A stretch of 30,984 nt of DNA from CAVWDI01 sp046259385 (GTDB taxonomy: Bacteria; Chloroflexota; Anaerolineae; Anaerolineales; UBA4823): assembly GCA_046259385.1 (NCBI GenBank), contig JBJYWI010000105.1, positions 1 to 30,984 of the forward strand, in the 5' to 3' direction. This document shows, in pieces, positions 15,366 through 24,082 of this stretch. The notes beneath the pieces are model-generated. The model was not told where the DNA came from. It saw only the letters and a program-made list of their open reading frames with translations, and ran no database searches. A program made the position numbers and the translations under genes. The stretch's first letter is position 1. Each line of letters opens with the position of its first letter.

Positions 15366-16333
15366 CACGGCTTGCATTCAAACGTCTGCCTGGGTTTCTT
15401 TTTTTTAGGCTTGACGATCGCCCCGAAGATAACTCCCGCGATCACCAGTGCCGCGCCGACGAGAAGGCTCGACGTTACCGGTTCGTTTGCGATGGTCGAA
15501 GCGAGGCTGATGGTCACCAGCGGCATCAGCACAAATGCGAACGAAGTCCCGGAAGCCGTCCAGCGTTCCAGCACCCATAGGTAAAGCATGAATACAATTA
15601 CCGACACACAAACCACCAGGTAGATAAAGGCTCCCCAGGTGGCAGGCTTACCTGGGATGATCCAGCTTTCCCCTGCGATAAGGGAAGCTCCCAGCAGCAT
15701 AACCGCTCCGACTGTCATCCCGACTGCATTGGTGGCGATCGGATGGCTGCGCGGGATTAACTTCGCGACAACTGCGGATTCAGCGATACAGGCAGTCCCG
15801 ATCAGAATAGCAATGATGTGCGGTGCTGAAATCGCCGCGCCCCTGTAACCGTTCACTGCAAATGCGATCCCAGCGACCGCCAGCAATGCTCCGGTAACAG
15901 CCTGCCAACGCATCTTTTCTAATTTGTGTAGAAAAGCAAATATTATCGTCAAAAGCGGCACAAGCGCGCCGATCACCTGGAAAAGACCAGCGGGTGTTTC
16001 CACCAGCCCCCACATCAGGAAAAGAAATGAAGCCCCCACCCCCAGGAAGCCAAATAACGCCGCACCCGCAATGGCTCTGCCGCGCGGCACGGGTACTCTT
16101 CGGATGATCATTAATATCCAGAAGATCAGCGCCGCCGCGCCGAACCGCGCCCCGCCGCTCCAGAAAGGAGGCAGTTCTGCAAACGTGATCCGGACTGCCA
16201 CCGCGGCTCCACCAGCAAATAACACCATAACTGCAAATGCAAGCAAAGTGATCCGTTCCGGGATGGCTAAACTTGAAGTTAAAGGCGTGGTTTGTATACC
16301 TTCTGAATCGATTCGGGTTTCTTCAACTGCCAA
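15362..16333 (-). CDS. EamA/DMT-family transporter
   Basis: 323 residues with ten hydrophobic helices in two five-helix repeats, the EamA (drug/metabolite transporter) layout. A polar N-terminal tail of about 28 residues precedes helix 1. In repeat 1, FAGGAAVAVRITFAELPPFWSGGARF is the typical EamA opening, and PAGLFQVIGALVPLLTIIFA is the typical fourth helix; repeat 2 has SGTSFAFVLMPLVTISLAS. The C-terminus is Lys-rich (KPKKKKPRQ). EamA carriers export or import amino acids, nucleosides or other small metabolites; the substrate is not predictable. Translation starts at TTG 16333, with AGGAGGAG 5 bases upstream. It is convergent with the GT-C gene and faces away from the methyl/lipoprotein genes. 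Confidence 0.88.
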   Translation of the reverse strand: MAVEETRIDSEGIQTTPLTSSLAIPERITLLAFAVMVLFAGGAAVAVRITFAELPPFWSGGARFGAAALIFWILMIIRRVPVPRGRAIAGAALFGFLGVGASFLFLMWGLVETPAGLFQVIGALVPLLTIIFAFLHKLEKMRWQAVTGALLAVAGIAFAVNGYRGAAISAPHIIAILIGTACIAESAVVAKLIPRSHPIATNAVGMTVGAVMLLGASLIAGESWIIPGKPATWGAFIYLVVCVSVIVFMLYLWVLERWTASGTSFAFVLMPLVTISLASTIANEPVTSSLLVGAALVIAGVIFGAIVKPKKKKPRQTFECKPC

Positions 16334-16615
16334 GGGTACTCCTCCTGAGTCTGGTGGATTGCGATTTATGGATACATTCTCCCAAATTCGGTGACTTTGA
16401 TGAGGAGGAATGGACCATAATAATTTCCAGACTATATAGATAATTTTAGTCTGTTATAGAATATTTTGCAATGGTATCGGGAACAGTTTATTTCCCTATT
16501 TGACTTGATGCTAGAAATAGTTGATCAACCCCATCAGGGTCGATCCCCCGCCAATAATGAATGTGGTCAATGCTGGTGAGGGTGTTTACAGGTGAAGATG
16601 CAGATTTAAATTAAA

Positions 16616-18220
16616 CTAAGGTTTAATTTCAACATTTTCCCATAAAATGTTGGATGAATCCTTGCGAATATAATAATAAATACCGTTGCTGTTCAATACC
16701 CGACCGGTTATATATTCCGTCATTAAATAAGGTCTGATTTCTTCTTTTGGCCCCCACACCTGAACGATAATATCCGGATCAAGTTTTCCAACTGAATAAT
16801 CGTAATCCCATTTCATATGACCCGGACGGTAGAGGTCCAGATTTGTGATAGCACTTGTGTTGCGTGGGAGAAGGTTTGCCACCACGGGGTCATTTTTACC
16901 AAGCAGGTCAATCGCATAGCGGTCCGAAAAATATGGGATCGCTCCGGCGCTGACTACCGCGACTTTTGCTTGTGGACTGGTGATCTCTTTGAGATCCAGC
17001 GCAATCCTCACGTATCTCTGGTTACCGCGCACGAATTCTGGATTCATGCTCAATATCCAGCGGTCCAATGATTTAAAGTCAACAAGTATGTTTGTATTGA
17101 CCATTGTCACCAATATAAATAAGACCATAATCAGGTTGGGCACAAATTGATATCTTCCTTTTCTCTTACCCACACCTCCAGCGGCAAGATCGCGAATCAA
17201 GACGAGAACGTTGGCAAAGAGGATGAAAAAGAGCGGCATCACAATTGAAATGTAACGGTTACTGCCGCCTTTATGTTCCCAGGCATCCCCTCCAACATAA
17301 ACGCTGTAAACAAATTGACCCAGAATCAGCAATAACAAGAGAATCACTTCCGCATCCTGGCGGAAGAAAAGGATTACCAGAGGCAGTAAAAAAAGGATCC
17401 AGTTGAAATTCCAGCCAAATAGAAACAGCACGTATAATCCGTGTCCAACCCGGTTTAACAGGGAATATCCTTCCACTTTCAGGTAGTATGTATTGGGCAG
17501 CGGATTGCCATAGTAAAGCAGGCGAAATATAGTTTGCCCGCCCAAAAATAATCCCAGCAGTGCAATGCCCCATATCAGAATTTGAGGTCGCCGTGACGGC
17601 AAGGTAACAAGTAGAAAACATAGAATCAGAATGTAAGGGACTACCATATCAATCCGGATTAATGTAGCTAATCCCAATAAAACAAACAACCAGGGAGAAA
17701 AATCTCCTTCCTTTAGAAATTTCAAGACCATCCATACTGACAGGCTTGTAATAAATGCCAGCGCGCTGACTTCCATTCCTAACAGACCCCAATTATTTAA
17801 TGGAGCGTAAAACGCGGTAAGCAAAACCGCGAAAATTGGGACAAGCCAGTCCTTTGACAAAAGACTGCCAATCTTGCGAACAACAAATAAATTAGCCGTT
17901 AAGAAAATCGCTCCGCTGATCTGCACGAACAGGCTGATTTTGGAACTTGGAATTGGCAAAAGATGAAAACCAGCCATAAAAACCACCCACAATGGGTTTG
18001 AGTAACCCTCGATTTTTTCCCCTCCAGGATTCCAAACCAGACCTTCGCCGCTGGCAAAGTTCTTTGCATAGCGCATGGATATCATTGCATCGTCAAACAA
18101 CACAAAATACCGTTCACCTGAAACGACAAAACTTGAGCGGTAAATAAATAAAACGGAATAAATCAAATAGGCAGCGATGATTAAGTAAAAGAGAAGCGAT
18201 TCCTTCTTAACCAATTTCAC
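16616..18220 (-). CDS. GT-C-like polytopic membrane glycosyltransferase (AftB-like signature)
   Basis: 534 residues with about eleven hydrophobic segments. After the first helix comes LFDDAMISMRYAKNF with the DD pair at 43-44, then GEGLVWNPGGEKIEGYSNPLW. This extracytoplasmic loop signature is shared with mycobacterial AftB arabinofuranosyltransferases and many uncharacterised bacterial GT-C proteins, and the acidic pair is the expected catalytic site for a polyprenyl-phospho-sugar donor. The C-terminal 130 residues form a soluble region (VAVVSAGAIPYFSDRYAIDLLGKNDP). Translation starts at GTG 18220. A TATAAT box lies at 18283-18278 on the minus strand, though no good -35 box fits. It probably adds sugars to an envelope glycan; the exact sugar is unknown. 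Confidence 0.78.
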   Translation of the reverse strand: MKLVKKESLLFYLIIAAYLIYSVLFIYRSSFVVSGERYFVLFDDAMISMRYAKNFASGEGLVWNPGGEKIEGYSNPLWVVFMAGFHLLPIPSSKISLFVQISGAIFLTANLFVVRKIGSLLSKDWLVPIFAVLLTAFYAPLNNWGLLGMEVSALAFITSLSVWMVLKFLKEGDFSPWLFVLLGLATLIRIDMVVPYILILCFLLVTLPSRRPQILIWGIALLGLFLGGQTIFRLLYYGNPLPNTYYLKVEGYSLLNRVGHGLYVLFLFGWNFNWILFLLPLVILFFRQDAEVILLLLLILGQFVYSVYVGGDAWEHKGGSNRYISIVMPLFFILFANVLVLIRDLAAGGVGKRKGRYQFVPNLIMVLFILVTMVNTNILVDFKSLDRWILSMNPEFVRGNQRYVRIALDLKEITSPQAKVAVVSAGAIPYFSDRYAIDLLGKNDPVVANLLPRNTSAITNLDLYRPGHMKWDYDYSVGKLDPDIIVQVWGPKEEIRPYLMTEYITGRVLNSNGIYYYIRKDSSNILWENVEIKP

Positions 18221-18591
18221 AATAAACCACTTTCAACCAGGGAATGTTTTTTTCAACACGGGAAACTTTGTTCATGCATTATAACAAAAACAAGCAACAA
18301 GGTCCTGCCATAAATTTTCTTGGATCGACATCAAACAATCCATGTATAATCTTTCTGGCAATGTTTCCAATATCCCTGTTAATACCACAAATTTTTTGTC
18401 TCATAATTTCTAAGAATATACATAATAAATTGCAGCAAATGGACGCGTGATCCGCGAATGTCCAATCAGTAGGTGGTTATTTTTTTTACGAGCAGAAAAA
18501 TATTAGATAAGCAAGGTTCTTTAAGAAAATTGCGCAAGATTTATAAAGGCTCTGTAAAAATAATAAGGGAAAAACAACAATAGAACCGGTC
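18221..18591. other. AT-rich divergent spacer
   Basis: This 371-base spacer separates two divergent membrane-protein genes. It holds a TATAAT on the minus strand at 18283-18278 for the left gene. One open frame (18244-18450) has no ribosome binding site and unconvincing composition. I see nothing else in it. Confidence 0.4.
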
Positions 18592-19500
18592 GTGTCCAAT
18601 ACTGTATTCGTTCAATTTCAGAAGTTCATAAGAAAACCTTTATGGCTGGGGATGATACTTCTAGGATTGATATTAGGTCTTCTTTACTGGCGTACCAATG
18701 ATCCATCCACACCTTTTTTGGAAACCGATACCGCCAGATTCCTGGCTTTTATCACTTCACCCGGCTCAAGCGCAATGGCGCGTTTTTCAATCAATGAAAT
18801 ATTAACAAATAGATTGGCGCGTTTCTTTAATTACCTATGGCGGGAATATTACTTGCTGGTGTTTGGGGGTATATTAGGGTTTTACACAATTCGTGACAAA
18901 GTACTCCGCAGGTTCATCCTGATCGGTCTTCTTTCGACATTCGTTGTAGCGATGGTGCGTTATGCACGTGAATATGATACATATTTCCTGCCTTTCTACG
19001 TTTTCTTTATTATCCTGGTTGGTTATGGTTTGGATTGGATTGCCAAACGACTACCAGAACCACAACACCTGGCCATAATAGCGCTCATCATCCCAATAAT
19101 TATGGTTTCAGTAAATTACCATAAGGTCGATCACCATGATCGTACCTTATGGGCTCGAATAACTGAGAAAATTCTTGTTACAATTGATCGGGATGCGTTG
19201 ATCCTGTCACCCAATTATGACAACACTGCCTTTTTCTGGTATTACCTGATTGGAGAAGACTACGAATCCAAAAATCTCTTTGTTAAACAAATAGATTATA
19301 AAAGATTGGATAGGGTAAAGGGATACATTTCGGGGGAGGAAGAACTTTATCTGGGAGAGCAGCGCAAAAGTGCACCCCCGGGATTGCGGGTTTTTACAAT
19401 GAAAGGACCAGCGCGCGAACTGGAAAAAGTCGGATTGGAAATTTTGGACACAAATTCAAAATACGTATTTGAAGTACGACTACCGGATAGCGGTAAGTGA
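18592..19500 (+). CDS. DUF2723-like membrane protein, C-terminal half only
   Basis: 302 residues with five or six hydrophobic helices and a soluble C-terminal domain. Segments match the second half of DUF2723 proteins (GT-C superfamily, proposed protein O-mannosyltransferases): a helix followed by NDPSTP, an AFITSP segment, and VRYAREYDTYFLPFYVFFIILVGYGLDWI, where family members have '..Y.i.D...yflP....~a...G'. DALILSPNYDNTAFFWYYLI begins the soluble part. The N-terminal catalytic helices with the acidic donor-binding residues are absent, and the upstream frame closes at 18544, so this looks truncated. GTG 18592 is the likely start with AAGGGA some 20 bases away, which is poor. It may be a relic or may act with another subunit. 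Confidence 0.6.
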   Translation: MSNTVFVQFQKFIRKPLWLGMILLGLILGLLYWRTNDPSTPFLETDTARFLAFITSPGSSAMARFSINEILTNRLARFFNYLWREYYLLVFGGILGFYTIRDKVLRRFILIGLLSTFVVAMVRYAREYDTYFLPFYVFFIILVGYGLDWIAKRLPEPQHLAIIALIIPIIMVSVNYHKVDHHDRTLWARITEKILVTIDRDALILSPNYDNTAFFWYYLIGEDYESKNLFVKQIDYKRLDRVKGYISGEEELYLGEQRKSAPPGLRVFTMKGPARELEKVGLEILDTNSKYVFEVRLPDSGK

Positions 19501-19688
19501 TCAGAAATTAATAATACCCTTAAGAATCTATCAGCGCTTTAATCCTTGAATTATTGAAATGTTTTATGATTGACAAATCAATTCAATGTGGTAAAAGTAT
19601 CAGGACAGGCTGAGGTCGGACAATTGGATAAATTCCTAAAACTATCTACCATAAATTCAACTGGCAATGGAAATTTGATAATTCAATC

Positions 19689-20363
19689 ATGTATACAGAA
19701 AAATTCAATAAAAAATTAAATTCTCATCGATTAGGCAGGGGATTTTTGATGCTTCTCGTCCTTCTCCTTGCTGCTCTGGCATGCAATCTTCCAAGCAGGG
19801 GTTCCATCCAGAATCTCAGCTCAACCTCCACAGCCACCATCCAGATGGACATACCTTCCGAAACCGTCTCCCCTACTGAAGATGCAAACACTTTGCAGGA
19901 AGAAAATATAGAGCTTGTAACGGAAATACCGCCCGCCCCTGCTGTATCAACACTTGAACCGAACCTGGCTTCTGGCAAACCTACAAAAGCCTCTCGAGAG
20001 GATAGTGACCATCCTTCTGAGCATGCTGTCGACGGTAATTTGGACACGTTTTGGAATACTGGTCAACAGTATCCTCCGCAGTGGATAGAGGTCAACCTGG
20101 GCGGTCCAACCGAGATAACAACCATCCGGCTTTATGTCTCACAATTCCCAGATGGTGAGACAGTGCACGAATTATTAGTAAGCAAGGACCGCTCCGATTA
20201 TGAGGTTGTACAAACCTTCAGCGGATTCACAGAGGATGGCCAGGTACTGGAATTTACTCCTCCTGAACCCCTAGATGGTTATAAGTTTCTTATGATCAGA
20301 ACAATAGAGAGTCCTTCCTGGATATCCTGGAAAGAGATTGAGGTAATCGGCAGGCTTAAATAA
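19689..20363 (+). CDS. Lipoprotein with discoidin (F5/8 type C) domain
   Basis: 224 residues. A basic start and Leu-rich helix end in LAALAC, with the lipid-carrying Cys at residue 32. A Ser/Thr/Pro-rich spacer follows to about 88. Residues 90-224 form a galactose-binding-like jelly roll of the F5/8 type C/CBM32 kind: NLASGKPTKASREDSDHPSEHAVDGNLDTFW, then PPQWIEVNLGGPTEITTIRLYV and WISWKEIEVIG at the end. Such domains bind carbohydrate or polymer surfaces. It would be anchored outside the membrane and hold a glycan, possibly one made by the nearby GT-C enzymes (inference). A strong terminator follows it at 20435. Confidence 0.88.
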   Translation: MYTEKFNKKLNSHRLGRGFLMLLVLLLAALACNLPSRGSIQNLSSTSTATIQMDIPSETVSPTEDANTLQEENIELVTEIPPAPAVSTLEPNLASGKPTKASREDSDHPSEHAVDGNLDTFWNTGQQYPPQWIEVNLGGPTEITTIRLYVSQFPDGETVHELLVSKDRSDYEVVQTFSGFTEDGQVLEFTPPEPLDGYKFLMIRTIESPSWISWKEIEVIGRLK

Positions 20364-20434
20364 ATTTCAATATTCGATCGTGTGCCTGCAGCGCAAGAAA
20401 ATAGGCAGAGTGGTATAAAATTACCAATATTATT

Positions 20435-20468
20435 GGCGCAAGAGGGCTTTGTCCCTCCTGCGCCTTTT
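20435..20468 (+). terminator. Intrinsic terminator after the discoidin lipoprotein gene
   Basis: GGCGCA pairs with TGCGCC, then after an A/C mismatch GAGGG pairs with CCCTC around a CTTTGT loop, and TTTT follows directly. The hairpin begins 71 bases after the stop codon. Confidence 0.82.
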
Positions 20469-20507
20469 AATCAGGTGGAAATGGAAGCCAACGAGGTTCT
20501 TCCATGA

Positions 20508-20765
20508 ACCTATACGCAAGAAGAACTGCTGGGTTATCTGATATCTTGCAGCCAGAAATACTAGGAGACGATTGCCAATCTGTCAATTGAACAGGCTAAC
20601 CGGATATGCCGGATCCCCTAGGGAGAACTACCTTATGTGGAACTGCTTTTGTACACCATGCGTCATGTCCAGGAGCATGACGATACCATTTCTTTTCGTC
20701 AGCAGAAGCAGGACTGTTTGCTGATTTCCAACTGCCAGTTAGCATTTCACACGGTTAATTCCTAG
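20508..20765 (+). pseudogene. Decayed DinB-family gene (C-terminal part)
   Basis: One frame reads YTQEELLGYL, a helix interrupted by TAG, TIANLSIEQANR, a second TAG, then GELPYVELLLYTMRHVQEHDD and a terminal TAG. The end matches the last helices of DinB/YfiT-like proteins, where RHVQxH supplies a metal-binding His. Two internal stops, a stop just upstream (20505-20507) and no start codon show it is dead. Intact DinB proteins are about 150-170 residues; about half remains. Confidence 0.65.
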
Positions 20766-21160
20766 TTTAAAAGAACCTCGGCTTTCCGGAGTTAGGTAAT
20801 GATTCGTTCAGGTGCAAATTGCTTCCTTAGCATTCTACCCACCTCCTTTTCGTTCTAGCTCCAACATGTCTATTGGATCAGTTTTTGGGAGGCAGGTCAG
20901 AAAAACGCAGCCAATTTTTTAAGACAGATCAAATAATCTAGCTTACTTTTATCAAATACAAAAACCTTGGAGATAACGAGGGACGTAGAGCTGAATAAAT
21001 CAGGCAATTTAGAGATTACAATGAAAAAGAGCTCATAGTTAGCTTCCTGTTATTATTGCCATAACTTTTTTACAGAAAAAACCGCTTTTGACTCAACACG
21101 AAGCTCCACAATGCCCACAGAGCGTTTTTGGGTATAAAATAATTCCAGGATATATAAAAT
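20766..21160. other. Non-coding spacer before the second lipoprotein gene
   Basis: About 395 AT-rich bases with no credible gene on either strand. A TATAAA-type box at about 21134 could serve the lipoprotein gene, but no matching -35 element stands out. Confidence 0.35.
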
Positions 21161-21715
21161 ATGCCAGATCACATAATGTCCTTCTCCATACAAAAAAAGA
21201 TCTCTATTCTTATTCTGTCTATTGTTTTACTAACAGGTTGTATTATGGGCGAACAAGACTTGAATGATACTTTGGAAGATGAACTCGAATTAAATTCTGA
21301 GCGGATCGAGACCCAAATTCCAGTGCAAAAACCTGTTTATGCAGATGTTATTTCTGTGAATGTAACCGGGGAGGCAGGCCAGTTTTCGTTTTCGGTCGAA
21401 ATTATGAGTCCTGATATTGACTGCGATCAGTATGCTGATTGGTGGGAGGTAATCGATGAAAATGGTTCACTGGTTTATCGCAGGATCCTGCTGCACAGCC
21501 ATGCCCAGGAGCAACCTTTTGTCCGATCCGGAGGTCCAGTTACGATAAAACTTGATCAGGAAATCCTTGTTCGGGCTCATATGAATAACTCCGGGTACGG
21601 TGGTAGAGCCTATAAAGGTTCGGTCAAATCGGGTTTTTCCTTTGTGGATTTATCCCCAGACTTCGCAGTTGACCTTGCTCAGCAGCCGCCATTACCGAAT
21701 GATTGCGGTTTCTAG
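21161..21715 (+). CDS. Lipoprotein of unknown function with a conserved-looking C-terminal domain
   Basis: 184 residues. The signal peptide ends in LLTGC (Cys27), so this should be a membrane-anchored lipoprotein. An acidic linker follows, then a domain from about residue 60 with notable blocks: DCDQYADWWEVIDENGSLVYRR, LLHSHAQEQPF, SGGPV and RAHMNNSGYGG. The concentration of Trp, His, Arg and Gly suggests a real binding surface, perhaps for metal or ligand, but I cannot assign a family. I chose ATG 21161 with CCAGGA 8-9 bases upstream; ATG 21176 is possible. It stands alone between non-coding spacers. Confidence 0.75.
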   Translation: MPDHIMSFSIQKKISILILSIVLLTGCIMGEQDLNDTLEDELELNSERIETQIPVQKPVYADVISVNVTGEAGQFSFSVEIMSPDIDCDQYADWWEVIDENGSLVYRRILLHSHAQEQPFVRSGGPVTIKLDQEILVRAHMNNSGYGGRAYKGSVKSGFSFVDLSPDFAVDLAQQPPLPNDCGF

Positions 21716-22105
21716 GGGATGGGGAAACGCATATGTATAAGGTCGCTGTCAGGAGAGATTCTGCCGCCCAACATTTCCTGATTAGGGGTGATTGGTGTCC
21801 ATAGGCAGCGTGTCATTAGTAATTAGATATTTCAAGGGTTGCTGGTCAGGTAATGACTCCTACCATTAGCCCGAAATGATTGAACCTGATCGAGAATACC
21901 AATAACCTTCAACCGTTGTCTGATAAATTCAATCCGGCGCATCCCATTGGTACGACTTTAATCAGGAATCCACCCTAGTCACCATACTCAGGCCAAAAGA
22001 CTGTAACGTTTACTATAGATTTGAATTAGTCTGTAACCCAAGAATTTATCTTTTAGATCAATTTTTTTGGGACAGGCAGCAACATTTATAATATATTTAT
22101 ATAAT
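21716..22105. other. Long spacer upstream of typA
   Basis: 390 bases with no intact gene. It contains one copy of a diverged repeat (21961-22012). Read on the minus strand, that part gives a coding-like peptide fragment broken by a stop, so the spacer probably includes gene debris. TATAAT-like boxes at about 22087 and 22099 are candidate -10 elements for typA. Confidence 0.4.
21961..22012. repeat. Diverged 52-bp repeat upstream of typA
   Basis: Aligns without gaps to 24298-24349, about 37 of 52 bases identical by hand count. Shared blocks include ATCAGGAA, ACCATACT, AAGAC and CGTTTA. Confidence 0.45.
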
Positions 22106-22140
22106 AAGTCTTCCTGAATCTTTGGATTTCTGATAGACTT
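22106..22140 (+). promoter_or_regulatory. Leader stem-loop upstream of typA
   Basis: AAGTCT (22106-22111) pairs with AGACTT (22135-22140), and AATC/GATT closes an inner hairpin around TTTG. It lies just after TATAAT-like boxes and 17 bases before the terminator hairpin, so both would be in the typA leader RNA. Confidence 0.4.
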
Positions 22141-22157
22141 CAGCGACTTAATTCATG

Positions 22158-22185
22158 GCTCCGATCAGATGGGTCGGAGTTTTTT
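22158..22185 (+). terminator. Intrinsic-terminator hairpin in the typA leader (possible attenuator)
   Basis: CTCCGATC pairs with GGGTCGGAG (eight pairs including one G-U) around an AGATG loop and is followed at once by TTTTTT. Only 19 bases separate it from ATG 22205, too few for a promoter, so transcripts reaching typA must cross it. The 3' arm ends in GGAG, which could also act as a ribosome binding site for an in-frame GTG at 22187. Confidence 0.7.
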
Positions 22186-22204
22186 CGTGGAGTATTGTTT
22201 TTCT

Positions 22205-24082
22205 ATGCAAGTTACAAAATCCAATCTACGGAATATTGCCATCATCGCCCATGTTGATCATGGAAAAACCACCCTGTTAGACGGATTGCTCCGCCAGGCT
22301 GGTGTTTTCCGAGAGAACCAGCAAGTTCTCGAACGTGTGCTTGATTCGAACGACCTGGAACGAGAACGCGGGATTACCATCCTGGCAAAAAACATATCCA
22401 TCCAAATAACCGATCCAAACAGCGGCGAACAAATTAAGGTCAATCTTGTCGATACGCCCGGACATGCTGATTTCGGCGGGGAAGTCGAACGCGTCCTCAA
22501 CATGGTGGATGGGGTTTTGTTATTAGTCGATGCGGCAGAAGGCCCACGACCACAGACCCGTTTCGTCCTGAAGAAAGCGCTGGAATTAGGCCACAAGGCT
22601 ATTGTGGTGATCAATAAAATCGATCGAAAAGATGCCGACCCTGACCGGGTTTTAAACGAGACTTTTGACCTTTTTATCGAGCTGGGTGCCACCGACGAAC
22701 AGGCAGATTTTCCAGTGGTTTATACCGTTGCCACTGCCCAGCAGGCTGGTTTAACACCTGATGTCCATTCTGACCTTCAGCCCCTCTTTGAAACGATCCT
22801 GACAGAAATCCCCGCCCCGGTTGTGGACCCAGACGCCCCCGTTAAGATGCTGGTCACCACACTTGATTATGATAATTACCGCGGCAAAACAGCCATCGGC
22901 AGGATTTTTGCGGGCAGGATGCATACTGAGCAGACGGTTTCAAGGCTGACTAAGAACGGCGATAACCTGCTGGAAACCATCCGCTATTTATATGTTTGGC
23001 AGGGATTGGAGAAGGTTGAGGTAGAACAGGCCGAAGCGGGTGACATCGTTGCAGTTGCCGGTTTGAGGGATATTTCGATTGGTGAAACCCTGTCCGATCC
23101 CGACCACCCGGTGGCACTGCCAACAATAACGATTGAAGAACCTACCATTCAGATGGCTTTTGAAGTCAACACCTCGCCCTTCAACGGAAAAGAGGGCACG
23201 TGGGGGACGTCCCGCAAATTGCGCCAGCGCCTGTTTGATGAGCTTCGATACAATCTGGCTTTGAAAGTTGAAGAGACCGACAGCCCCGACCGCTTTATTG
23301 TCTCCGGCCGGGGAGAACTGCACCTGTCCATTCTGATCGAAACCATGCGGCGTGAGGGCTATGAATTTCAGGTTTCCCGCCCGGAGGTCATCCTGCGCCG
23401 GGGACCAGATGGGAAAATACAGGAACCTTTCGAAGTGGTCCACATCGATACCAGCCAGGAGACAGTAGGCGCAGTAGTAGAGATGTTGGGCAAACGACGT
23501 GGAACGATGCAGGATTTAATCGAGTCGAGCAACGGCTCTGTCCACCTGACATACATTATCCCAACCAGAGGTATGCTGGGGTTCCGTTATCATTTATTAA
23601 CCACCACTCGCGGTATGGCTACCATGAATACCTTCTTTAAGGGATACGAACCGATGGCCGGCGAATTACCCTCCCGTTCCCGGGGATCACTTGTCGCCTG
23701 GGAAAACGGGGTGGCAACCACTTTCGGTCTCAAGAACGCAGAAGAAAGGGGTACATTATTTATTAAACCTGGAACCAAAGTTTACGAAGGCATGGTTGTC
23801 GGGGAGCACCAACGACCAGGAGACTTGGATGTAAACATCTGCAAAACCAAACACCTGACTAACATGCGCAATTCAATCCGGGATATCGAAATCCGCCTTT
23901 CGCCGCCAAGAGAATTAAGCCTGGACGAAGCAATCGAATACCTGGCCGACGACGAATTACTTGAAATTACCCCCGATAATATACGCATACGCAAACGCAT
24001 CATGGATACACACCATCGCGGGCGGCAATTAAAACGAGCAAAAAAAGCATCCATATTATCACTTGAAAGTCAGACCAGCTAA
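22205..24082 (+). CDS. typA: Ribosome-associated GTPase TypA/BipA
   Basis: 625 residues, the usual size plus a short C-terminal tail. The GTPase domain shows G1 AHVDHGKTT, the switch RGITI, G3 DTPGHADFGGE, and G4 NKIDRKDADP; beta-barrel, domain III and V follow, with GRGELHLSILIETMRREGYEFQVSRP typical of the EF-G-like family. The TypA-specific C-terminal domain has RGMLGFRYHLLTTTRGMATMN and VVGEHQRPGDLDVNICKTKHLTNMR. It binds the 70S ribosome and supports growth under cold and other stress. I chose ATG 22205: the frame opens at ATG 22169, but that codon lies inside the terminator loop. GTG 22187 is an alternative with GGAG 7 bases upstream. Monocistronic. Confidence 0.97.
   Translation: MQVTKSNLRNIAIIAHVDHGKTTLLDGLLRQAGVFRENQQVLERVLDSNDLERERGITILAKNISIQITDPNSGEQIKVNLVDTPGHADFGGEVERVLNMVDGVLLLVDAAEGPRPQTRFVLKKALELGHKAIVVINKIDRKDADPDRVLNETFDLFIELGATDEQADFPVVYTVATAQQAGLTPDVHSDLQPLFETILTEIPAPVVDPDAPVKMLVTTLDYDNYRGKTAIGRIFAGRMHTEQTVSRLTKNGDNLLETIRYLYVWQGLEKVEVEQAEAGDIVAVAGLRDISIGETLSDPDHPVALPTITIEEPTIQMAFEVNTSPFNGKEGTWGTSRKLRQRLFDELRYNLALKVEETDSPDRFIVSGRGELHLSILIETMRREGYEFQVSRPEVILRRGPDGKIQEPFEVVHIDTSQETVGAVVEMLGKRRGTMQDLIESSNGSVHLTYIIPTRGMLGFRYHLLTTTRGMATMNTFFKGYEPMAGELPSRSRGSLVAWENGVATTFGLKNAEERGTLFIKPGTKVYEGMVVGEHQRPGDLDVNICKTKHLTNMRNSIRDIEIRLSPPRELSLDEAIEYLADDELLEITPDNIRIRKRIMDTHHRGRQLKRAKKASILSLESQTS

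Noticed and set aside
22258..23443. Several minus-strand frames inside typA
   Set aside because: Explained by the strong codon pattern of typA on the other strand.
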